Of a stretch of DNA of 64,000 nt, positions 57,728-64,000 are shown one piece after another. Numbering within the stretch: position 1 is the stretch's first letter; every line of letters begins with the position of its first letter. The stretch spans positions 3,720,001 to 3,784,000 of the forward strand of contig NZ_JAPNKA010000001.1 in NCBI RefSeq assembly GCF_026626635.1, written 5' to 3'. Source of the stretch: Archangium lansingense. GTDB taxonomy: Bacteria > Myxococcota > Myxococcia > Myxococcales > Myxococcaceae. The translations under genes were made by a program, and so were the position numbers. The notes under the pieces were generated by a model that was not told the origin of the DNA, made no database searches, and saw only the letters and a program-made list of their open reading frames with translations.

Positions 57728-59188
57728 TCACTCCGCGCGGCGCTGGCGAATCATCAGCAGCGCAGCCAGCCCGAGCGTGCTCAATGCCCCCGGCGCGGAC
57801 GCGCAGCCGCATCCCGTGGCGGGCGCGGGCTCGTCGGAGGCCCCGGCATCCTCGCCGCCGCCTGCGTCCGCGGAGGTGCCCGTCCCTGCGTCGGGCCCCG
57901 GGCCCGTGCCCGCATCGGCTTCCACCGGTCCGCTCCCAGCATCGCCGGGCCAGCCCGCGCAGTTGCCGAGGGAGTGCTCGAGGGCGCCCAGCGTGAAGGG
58001 GCCCGAGGCCGGACGGGGGCGGCCGCACCAGTCATCCGTCACCTGGGGGTGGGCCGCGGCGGCACCGAGGAGCGAGGTGACGCTTCCCTCGAGGGTGAGG
58101 TCCCCCTGGAGGGGAGCGACGTACCAGCCCTCGAAGGTGGCCGCGGACACGTTGGTGAGGTTGGTGCCGGCGTCGAACGTCGCCGAGTCCCGGGCGCGGA
58201 TGGCGGAGGACAGCAGGTTGCCGTGGGCCCCGCCGCTGGTGGAGGCGAAGCGGAAGTCCACCCCCGAGGTGGAGACGAGGGTGTTGAAGAGCACCTGCGT
58301 CGAGCGGGCCCTGTTGAGGTAGATGCCCACGTCCGAGCAGTTGACGATGACGTTGTTGCGCATCACCCCGTCCGAGTGCTCCGGGTCGCAGGGCACGCCC
58401 GCGTCGAAGGACGGGGCGCAGAAGGCGTTGGCGGTACCGCCACCTCCGAAGGACAGGCCGATGCGGGTGCCCCCGGTGGCCACGTCGCGGGTGCACACCA
58501 CCAGGTTGCGCTCGAAGACGCCCTCCCTCCCTCCGCTCTTCATGAAGGCGCCGTAGGAGATGGCGTTGCCGCCATTCTTGTGGAAGTCGTGGATGAGGTT
58601 GTCGCGCACCACCCAGCCGTCGCCTGTGTCGATGTTGAGCTTGGTGACCGGGTTGGAGGTCACTCGCGGGCGGGTGTCCGCAAGCTCGTTGCGCTCCACC
58701 AGCCCGCGGTGGGGTATCTCCCAGACCCCGTCGATGAGCGAGGCGTTCACCTTCAGCTGGGCATTGAAGTCGCGCACCCGGCTCTCGCGCAGGACGAAGT
58801 TGTGCGCGCGGCCGGTGACGTGGAAGGCGTGCTCGCAGGCGCTGTCGCTCGCGCACCCCCCCTCGATGTCCAGCCCCTCGAAGGTCCAGTAGGAGCCGGA
58901 GACCATGAAGCCCTCGGTGGCGTCGAAGCGAAGCCGCGCCCCCAGCCGGCTCTGGGCTCGCACCACGATGGGCTGCTCAGCGGTGCCCGCCGCCGCGCAG
59001 GTGAGGTTGGTCTTGACGTCGTAGGTGCCGGAGGCGAGCTCGATGGCGTCGCCCGGCTGCGCCGAGGCGAGCGCCGACTGCAGCTGCGCCACCGAGGAGA
59101 CATTCACCGTCCGGGCCAGGGCGGGGGAGGCAGCGGGCAGGAGCAGGAGCCCGCAGAGAGGGAACCACCGGAAGCGGCGTAGGAGCAT
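57728..59188 (-). CDS. Exported parallel beta-helix protein with MYXO-CTERM
   Basis: A 486-residue secreted protein with signal peptide (LCGLLLLPAASPALA). A right-handed parallel beta-helix of the pectate/chondroitinase-B lyase type follows (LQSALASAQPGDAIELASGT, FVLRESRVRDF, VVRDNLIHDFHKNGGNAISY, MRNNVIVNCSDVGIYLNRA). A DAG/GTG-rich linker leads to a C-terminus with GCGCASAP, hydrophobic stretch and RQRRAE (MYXO-CTERM). The target would be the cell surface via the myxobacterial sorting pathway. Possible polysaccharide lyase; the catalytic residues cannot be confirmed. Confidence 0.87.
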   Translation of the reverse strand: MLLRRFRWFPLCGLLLLPAASPALARTVNVSSVAQLQSALASAQPGDAIELASGTYDVKTNLTCAAAGTAEQPIVVRAQSRLGARLRFDATEGFMVSGSYWTFEGLDIEGGCASDSACEHAFHVTGRAHNFVLRESRVRDFNAQLKVNASLIDGVWEIPHRGLVERNELADTRPRVTSNPVTKLNIDTGDGWVVRDNLIHDFHKNGGNAISYGAFMKSGGREGVFERNLVVCTRDVATGGTRIGLSFGGGGTANAFCAPSFDAGVPCDPEHSDGVMRNNVIVNCSDVGIYLNRARSTQVLFNTLVSTSGVDFRFASTSGGAHGNLLSSAIRARDSATFDAGTNLTNVSAATFEGWYVAPLQGDLTLEGSVTSLLGAAAAHPQVTDDWCGRPRPASGPFTLGALEHSLGNCAGWPGDAGSGPVEADAGTGPGPDAGTGTSADAGGGEDAGASDEPAPATGCGCASAPGALSTLGLAALLMIRQRRAE

Positions 59189-59552
59189 AGGCCCCCGACA
59201 ATACGCCGCCCCGGCGGGACGCGCCGCTTCAGTGCACCGCGGGAGGCTGTGCTCCGCCCCGCTCGCCGGCCCGCGTTTCCTCTTCCTCGGCCAGGAGCGC
59301 CTCGATGGCCCACTGGATTTCCCGCCGCAGCGGGCGCCCGCCAGCCTCGCAGGCCGCGAGGGCGAGGCAACGTATGGGCCGAGCGGTCTGCCCGCAGCAA
59401 CCGCCTTTTCGGCCGGTCGGCACCGATATAAAACATGGGGATATATGAAGGGCTACTTCACCTTTGATAGCCACACTTGATGCGCTGTTCGACCGTGGCC
59501 TGATTGGCTTCTCCGATCAAGGCTCGATGCTGTACTCATTGGAAAGAGCAAG
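59189..59552. other. Intergenic region, possible RHH remnant
   Basis: About 360 bp. A minus-strand frame (59229 to about 59400) ends in EAGGRPLRREIQWAIEALLA, which resembles the C-terminal helix pair of an Arc/CopG-type DNA-binding antitoxin, but it lacks a proper start. The stretch 59420-59540 is AT-richer and leads into the DUF1304 gene. Confidence 0.3.
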
Positions 59553-59924
59553 ATGAGCCGGGTTGCCAACATCATGGTGGGTCTCGTGGCGCTGTTGCAT
59601 GTCGGATTCATGGTCCTGGAGATGTTCTTCTGGGATCACGCCGTGGGCGAGAGGGTGTTTGAGCTGCCGCGCGAGGTGCTGCATTCCTCGGCGGCGCTGG
59701 CCGCCAACCAGGGGCTCTACAATGGCTTCCTGGCCGCGGGTCTGGCCTGGGCGCTGGTCACGGGCAAGCACGAAGTGAAGCTGTCCGTCCTGGGCTGCGT
59801 GGTGGTCGCGGGTGTCTTCGGCGCCTTCACCGCCAAGTTCTCGATCCTGTTCATGCAGGCGATGCCCGGGCTGCTGGCACTGGTGCTCGTGCGGATGTCG
59901 ACGCCAAGGACGCAGGCCCGCTGA
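59553..59924 (+). CDS. DUF1304 family membrane protein
   Basis: A 123-residue protein with four predicted transmembrane helices and the family's features: VALLHVGFMVLEMFFWDHAV near the start, AANQGLYNGFLAAGLAWAL in the middle and a C-terminal LFMQAMPGLLALVLV helix. GGAAAGAG precedes the ATG. Function unknown. It lies inside the 2.5-kb segment between the two protease-tail repeats. Confidence 0.85.
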   Translation: MSRVANIMVGLVALLHVGFMVLEMFFWDHAVGERVFELPREVLHSSAALAANQGLYNGFLAAGLAWALVTGKHEVKLSVLGCVVVAGVFGAFTAKFSILFMQAMPGLLALVLVRMSTPRTQAR

Positions 59925-60146
59925 GATGCTCGCCGGACACTACGCCGCCGCGTTCGCTGGCAAGGCCGCGGAGCCGAGGCTCCCCTCTGGCCGGGATCGG
60001 CCCCGAGCTCGGACTCACACGTCAGGCCGGGCGCGCCACGCCTTCATACATGTAAGCGATGGGGCGTGGTCCCTTCGCGTAGCGCCTGAAAACACCAAGG
60101 CCGGAAACCACTGAGATTCCAGCAGCTTCCGGCCCCGATTGAAATG
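59925..60146. other. Intergenic region
   Basis: About 220 bp between the DUF1304 gene and the protease-tail repeat. The only structure seen is the hairpin at 60099-60134. Confidence 0.35.
60099..60134 (-). terminator. Hairpin terminator after protease gene
   Basis: GGCCGGAA and TTCCGGCC (8 bp) surround a loop of 20 nt. On the minus strand it is followed by TTGGTGTTTTC. It ends transcription of the thermolysin-like protease gene. The loop has CTGAGATT where terminator 57401-57441 has TTGAGATT. Confidence 0.6.
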
Positions 60147-60374
60147 TCCCCGACGGGATTCGAGCCCGTCGGGGACCACGGGCTCCTCAGTTAGTTGGGA
60201 GTGACGCAGGAGCAGGTGCTGGCCTGGGTGTAGCAGGAGTTGCTCGAGCCGGCGGCGACCACGGAGTAGCAGTACGGCCGGCCCGGGAGGACCTCGGTGT
60301 CCGTCCAGGAGGTGCCGGTCACGGTGGCCTTGAGCGCCTTGCCGAAGTTGCAGCCGGCGTGGCCCTCGGTCTTC
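60147..60374 (-). repeat. Protease-tail repeat, copy 2, with T-arm-like hairpin
   Basis: Copy 2 of the 227-bp repeat. Here the tail belongs to the intact protease gene. The hairpin TCCCCGACGGG-ATTCGAG-CCCGTCGGGGA is a perfect 11-bp stem. The homology between copies ends abruptly inside the protease gene at 60374/57677. Confidence 0.85.
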
Positions 60375-62554
60375 AGCACCCAGTACTTGGCGGCGTTGGT
60401 GACGCCCGCCCAGGAGACCGCCACCTGGCTGGTGCCGGGGGTGAGCGTGACGGAGGGCGTCGCGGTGGGGCCGGTCGCGCAGCCACCGTTCTGCGGCGCC
60501 GGGGTGGCGCAGGCGATGTTGTGCCGGTTGAAGGCGTTGTAGATGGCCGTCATGTGCGGCGTGCCGTCGTTGAGGTTGCCGTTGTCGTCATCGGCGGCGA
60601 GCCACTGCATGTAGCCGTTGGTGGAGCCGCAGCCGCTGGAGGTCTTGGCGGTGCAGTCACAGGCGTGCCACGAGCCGACGTTGCCGCTGCCCTGGTAGAA
60701 GAGCTTGTTGCCGACGATGAAGGCGGTGTTCGCGTCGTAGTTGAACGGGGCGGCGCGCAGGTCGCGGGCCACCAGGTCCCAGGCGGCCTGGCGGGTGGGC
60801 GCGGCGGCGCAGTGCGTCTGGCGGCCGCACAGGCCGGTGGAAGAGGTGCACCGGACGCAGACGTGGTTCTGCGGGGTGTCCGGGGTGTTGTCCGAGTGCT
60901 GCGCCCAGTCCGCGTCGCGCACGCCCGAGCAGTTGAGATCGCAGTGCGCCGCGCCCGTCTGCGCCTCGTTCTGGTTGTAGCCCGTCCCATCCGCCGTCAT
61001 GCCGCAGCTCCTGTTGCTGGTGGCGAAGAAGCCGTGGCCCACGCACGAGGTCTGCAGCCGGTAGATGGCCGCGATGTCCGCGTACCCCTCGCTGGAGGCG
61101 CTCAGCGTGCCGTTGGCATCGTTGTCGTCCATGCCATGGCCCCACTCGTGGTCGAACACCGCGCCGATCTCTCCGGTGTTCCGGCAGCCGCCGCCGCTCC
61201 GGTAGAAGTTGACCGTCCCGGCGCTCCAGTAGGCGTTGCAGGTGCTGGCGATGTTGACGTTGGCGGTGAGCTTCGCGTTGACCCAGGTGTTGGAGGGGAG
61301 CCAGCCGCGCGCCTGCTCCGCCAGCTTGTTCAGCTCGTAGAACGCCGCACGGGCCGCCGGGGTGTTGCCCGCGCCGCCGCCTCCCGTGGTGCAGTCGTGC
61401 TGGCCGTTGGTGCCGCCCATGTTGATGTTGCCGGTGGTGGAGCTGCCGCTGACCGTGCCGCACCTGTCGCTGATGCCGATGTACTTGCCGCTCAGCGAGG
61501 TGGTGACGGTTCCGGAGGTGTAGCTGAAGACGCCCGCGCCGTTGGTGAAGTTGTTGGGGCTCGCCAGGCCGGTGTTGGCCCACGGCATGGGGTAGTTGGT
61601 CTGCATCGTGCCGCACGTGCCGTCGGTCGGGCAGATCTCCGTGTTGGTCAGCGGGTAGACGCCGCCGGTGATGGACGCGTCGAGGTACTGGTTCTTGTCC
61701 TCGAGGGCGATCACCTCACCCGTGTGGGCGTCGACGAGCACCTCCCAGGTGGCCTCGTCCCCCTCGTCCTGGAAGCCGTAGGCCCAGACGAGCTTGTGGC
61801 CGTAACCCTCACCCATCGAGGTGGGCACCACTTCCAGGCTCGCGTCCTTCCAGATGGACTTCGGGCTGTGGGCCAGCCCGGCGCGGCCGAGTCCGCGCTC
61901 CATCGCTTGATCCGCGGCGACGAGCGGCAGGGTACGGATCTTCACGTCGGACCACCCCTCGGTGCCGATGAGCACGAGGTTGCCATGGCTGATGGTGGCC
62001 GCCAGTCGGCCCTCACGCACGGGGATGCCCTGGATCTGCTGGGGGATGTGGACCTGCCAGAGATGCTCCGTGACCTGCGTGACGCGCGGCGTGCCGAGCT
62101 GCGACACATCGATGCCCAGCACCTCCTCGTTATCGCGGGCGAACTTGACGACGAGCTCGCCCACCAGGGCCTCGTCTACCGTGGACACCGCGCGGCCGAG
62201 GCTCTGGCCCAGGTTGCTCAGCGTCACCCGGTTGTCCATGCCGTTGCCCGGGATCATCGGGATGTGCGTATGGATACCGGTGGCCGCTCCCGAGCGCGGC
62301 TCGAAGTAGACGTTGGTGTCCTTCCCGTAGCGCTGGAAGAAGTCATTCAACGCCCGCTCCCTCGCGGGGTTCAGCATCCTCTTCGCCCGGGCCTCACCGA
62401 GCTCGAGGTTGTTCGAGCTGATGGAGAGCTCGGAATTGAAGAAGGCATTGCGGGCCACGGCGCTTCGCGACGGCCCATGCTCGGGATGCACGGCCCAGCT
62501 CGCGCCGGAGCTCAGCACGGTGGCAAGTGCTGCGGCGCCCATGAAACGCTTCAT
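60191..62554 (-). CDS. Secreted thermolysin/fungalysin-like zinc metalloprotease
   Basis: A 787-residue protease with signal peptide (FMGAAALATVLSSGASWA). An N-terminal propeptide carries an FTP/PepSY-like region (residues about 60-300, ending WEVLVDAHTGEVIALEDKNQ). The catalytic domain has the zinc motif HEWGHGMD near residue 480, with the third ligand in SEGYADIAA. Many Cys follow. A C-terminal Fn3/Ig-like domain begins SVTLTPGTSQVAVSWAGV and ends CSCVTPN. The protein is probably activated by removal of the propeptide and acts outside the cell. Its tail is duplicated at 57494-57677. Confidence 0.9.
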   Translation of the reverse strand: MKRFMGAAALATVLSSGASWAVHPEHGPSRSAVARNAFFNSELSISSNNLELGEARAKRMLNPARERALNDFFQRYGKDTNVYFEPRSGAATGIHTHIPMIPGNGMDNRVTLSNLGQSLGRAVSTVDEALVGELVVKFARDNEEVLGIDVSQLGTPRVTQVTEHLWQVHIPQQIQGIPVREGRLAATISHGNLVLIGTEGWSDVKIRTLPLVAADQAMERGLGRAGLAHSPKSIWKDASLEVVPTSMGEGYGHKLVWAYGFQDEGDEATWEVLVDAHTGEVIALEDKNQYLDASITGGVYPLTNTEICPTDGTCGTMQTNYPMPWANTGLASPNNFTNGAGVFSYTSGTVTTSLSGKYIGISDRCGTVSGSSTTGNINMGGTNGQHDCTTGGGGAGNTPAARAAFYELNKLAEQARGWLPSNTWVNAKLTANVNIASTCNAYWSAGTVNFYRSGGGCRNTGEIGAVFDHEWGHGMDDNDANGTLSASSEGYADIAAIYRLQTSCVGHGFFATSNRSCGMTADGTGYNQNEAQTGAAHCDLNCSGVRDADWAQHSDNTPDTPQNHVCVRCTSSTGLCGRQTHCAAAPTRQAAWDLVARDLRAAPFNYDANTAFIVGNKLFYQGSGNVGSWHACDCTAKTSSGCGSTNGYMQWLAADDDNGNLNDGTPHMTAIYNAFNRHNIACATPAPQNGGCATGPTATPSVTLTPGTSQVAVSWAGVTNAAKYWVLKTEGHAGCNFGKALKATVTGTSWTDTEVLPGRPYCYSVVAAGSSNSCYTQASTCSCVTPN

Positions 62555-62709
62555 GTCACACCTCTTGGGTTGGACCTACGGGGGGACTGGATTCGCCCGT
62601 TTCTCTCGTCGTACGGAGAGAGACGGACGGGCCGTGAATACTGCCCTGGCCGGGAGTGCGTTTTCTAGTTGGCTATGAGAAATAGCGATGGATGGCTCAA
62701 TGAGGTTTC
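62555..62709. promoter_or_regulatory. Divergent promoter region
   Basis: 155 bp between the protease gene (minus) and the glycosyltransferase gene (plus). AT-richer around 62665-62710 (GTTGGCTATGAGAAATAGCG), where a plus-strand promoter may lie. AGAGGTGTGACATG-like sequence precedes the protease ATG, and GAGG lies 5 bp before the glycosyltransferase ATG. No operator is recognised. Confidence 0.35.
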
Positions 62710-64000
62710 ATGAAACCGTCAAGCTTCAGCGTTCCTGGATTCCTGACGCGGCGCCCCGTGGTCGTGGGGGTGGTCGGGACGTTCCTGCTGAGCCTCGTGC
62801 TGCGGCTGCTGTTCCTCGAGGCGTCGATGGATAGGAATTGGCCGTTCTCCATCTTCTTCTACGGGGACTCGCGCTTCTTCCACACCTATGCCCTCGACTG
62901 GGCCCGGGGGCGGCCCGCGCAGGCGTCGCTCCCGTACCACCCGCCGTTGTTCCCCTGGAGCCTCGGGCTGCTGTACCAGCTCCTGGGGGAGCCGCGAGGC
63001 AGCGCCCATCCCTACAAGCTGAGCCTGGCGCTGTTGAACTCGGCCACGGTGGCCTTCACCTGGTGGTGGTGGCGCCGGGTGCTCGGAGTGGGGTGGAGCC
63101 TGCTGGCCGCGGTGCTCTTCTCGGCCAGCTTCGGCTGGCTGGTGCTCTCGACGACGTACAGCAACGAGGTGCTGTACGTGCTCTTCCTGTCGGCCACGTG
63201 CTGGCTGATGCTCGAGCACCGGAGCGAGCTGCCGTGGCGGGGCGCGGTGCTCTTGGGCGGGGTGATGGGGCTGGGCGCGCTGACCCGGGCCGAGCACCTG
63301 CATCTGTGGCCCTTCCTGCTCGTCTACGCCTGGCTCCACCGGGACCGGCGAGCCCCGGTGCGCGCGCAACTCGTGCGGTGGGCGGGGGCGGTGGGCGTGT
63401 CCCTGGTGGTGCTCGCGCCGTGGGCGCTCCACAACGCGCGCGTGCTCCAGGAGCTCAACGCGCGCACGCCGGAGCTCGAGCCGTTGCCGGTGGTGGCTCC
63501 GGTCACCGTCTACGGCCCCATCAACTTCGCCATGGCCAACCACGCCGGGGCCACGGGTGGCTTCACTCCGGACCTGGTCAACGGGCTCGGCCAGGACGGG
63601 CGGCTGGACGCGTCGAATTCCTCCCAGCGCCACCTGCTGCTGCACGGCTACGCGGAAGGACTGCGGTGGATGGGCGAGCACCCCGCCGACGCAGCCCGCC
63701 TGCTGGCCGCCAAGCTGGGGCGTTGGCTGGACGGCCTGAGCCTGGGGTTTGGCGCCTCCAACCTGCCTGGAGGACTCGAGGGGGCCCGCGCGCCGGTGGA
63801 TGTCTTCGTCCCGGAGAGCACCTGGCTGAAGTGGCCGCTCGCGCTGCTGCTCCTGGTAGGGGCGGGGCTCTCGTTGCGCGCGCCGCACCGGGTTTTCAGC
63901 CTGTTCACCCTGGTGCTGCTGCACCGCGCGCTCATCACCCTGGCCTTCTTTGGGTACACGCGCGGCATGCTGGTCCTCTTTCCCGCGCTGCTGCCGCTGC
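62710..64000 (+). CDS. GT-C-type membrane glycosyltransferase (PMT/ArnT-like), N-terminal 430 residues
   Basis: Open from the ATG at 62710 to the window end with no stop. The first helix (VVVGVVGTFLLSLVLRLLFL) is followed by a luminal loop with YGDSRFFHTYALDWARGRPA and PYHPPLFPWSLGLLY, typical of GT-C enzymes where an early Asp-x-x/Arg site binds the lipid-linked donor. Further helices follow (SLLAAVLFSASFGWLVLS; LLGGVMGLGALTRAEHLHLW). The best guess is a dolichyl/undecaprenyl-phosphate-sugar protein or lipid glycosyltransferase. A long antisense frame over this gene is a shadow. Confidence 0.85.
   Translation, partial: MKPSSFSVPGFLTRRPVVVGVVGTFLLSLVLRLLFLEASMDRNWPFSIFFYGDSRFFHTYALDWARGRPAQASLPYHPPLFPWSLGLLYQLLGEPRGSAHPYKLSLALLNSATVAFTWWWWRRVLGVGWSLLAAVLFSASFGWLVLSTTYSNEVLYVLFLSATCWLMLEHRSELPWRGAVLLGGVMGLGALTRAEHLHLWPFLLVYAWLHRDRRAPVRAQLVRWAGAVGVSLVVLAPWALHNARVLQELNARTPELEPLPVVAPVTVYGPINFAMANHAGATGGFTPDLVNGLGQDGRLDASNSSQRHLLLHGYAEGLRWMGEHPADAARLLAAKLGRWLDGLSLGFGASNLPGGLEGARAPVDVFVPESTWLKWPLALLLLVGAGLSLRAPHRVFSLFTLVLLHRALITLAFFGYTRGMLVLFPALLPL

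Noticed and set aside
60359..62668. 769-residue plus-strand frame
   Set aside because: Antisense shadow of the thermolysin-like protease (low-complexity Val/Arg/Ala/Gly), no motifs.
62719..63924. 401-residue minus-strand frame
   Set aside because: Gln/Arg/Pro/His-rich composition; it is the shadow of the glycosyltransferase gene on the plus strand, which has hydrophobic helices and proper codon use.

Overview
The window looks like a piece of a large, GC-rich myxobacterial chromosome, most like the Cystobacterineae (Archangium, Cystobacter or Melittangium type). The evidence is the very high GC content with strong third-position GC, MYXO-CTERM-like C-termini (a Cys motif, a hydrophobic stretch and an Arg cluster), a Ser/Thr kinase next to a DUF2381 protein, many secreted lipoproteins, Kelch/PKD/cadherin-like surface proteins and secreted metalloproteases. 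The species assignment is an inference from these families, not from a database match. No rRNA, intact tRNA, CRISPR array or phage structural genes were seen.

Layout. 1-2.2 kb: a partial unknown gene, a dead IS3 transposase fragment, a TPR protein cut at that fragment, and a WYL regulator divergent from a VOC/YdeI pair (to 3.3 kb). 3.5-5 kb: an astacin-type metalloprotease and an orphan PPC domain. 5.2-7 kb: an autoregulated ArsR-SRPBCC pair and a DUF1801 protein. 7-13 kb: a Cys-rich lipoprotein, a beta-lactamase-fold hydrolase, a frameshifted LysR and two PH-like membrane proteins. 13.1-18.6 kb: a giant repeat lipoprotein. 19-22.3 kb: a second astacin, small lipoproteins, a DUF998 protein, and a TetR gene with a 32-bp operator and a decayed SDR behind it. 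22.6-29.3 kb: a serpin cut short by a hairpin element, a transmembrane Ser/Thr kinase with its DUF2381 partner, and a TSP3-VWA lipoprotein. 30.2-34.8 kb: one ORF joining a Kelch/HYR/MYXO-CTERM surface protein to an OmpA-type porin. 34.8-44 kb: a YezG-like immunity protein, a renal-dipeptidase-like enzyme, a P450, a methyltransferase and several esterases. 44.4-52.8 kb: GNAT, an internally deleted Ppx/GppA, DUF4180, alpha/beta hydrolase, a tandem-duplicated periplasmic protein, a PfkB kinase that looks imported, DUF3050 and hypotheticals. 53.4-55.3 kb: an ISAzo13-type insertion sequence sitting in a small membrane-protein gene with a clean 5-bp target duplication. 55.5-64 kb: a threonine-dehydratase-like enzyme, a parallel beta-helix protein, DUF1304, a thermolysin-like protease whose tail is duplicated 2.7 kb away next to a tRNA-T-arm-like hairpin, and the start of a GT-C glycosyltransferase.

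The region reads as an accessory zone. It has many secreted or surface hydrolases and adhesin-like proteins, little operon structure, and a striking number of gene remnants (IS3, SDR, serpin, RCC1, S9 peptidase, Kelch, histidine kinase, membrane protein, protease tail). The most unusual points are the Kelch-MYXO-CTERM-OmpA fusion, the serpin/hairpin junction, the T-arm-flanked protease tails and the in-frame gutted Ppx/GppA gene.
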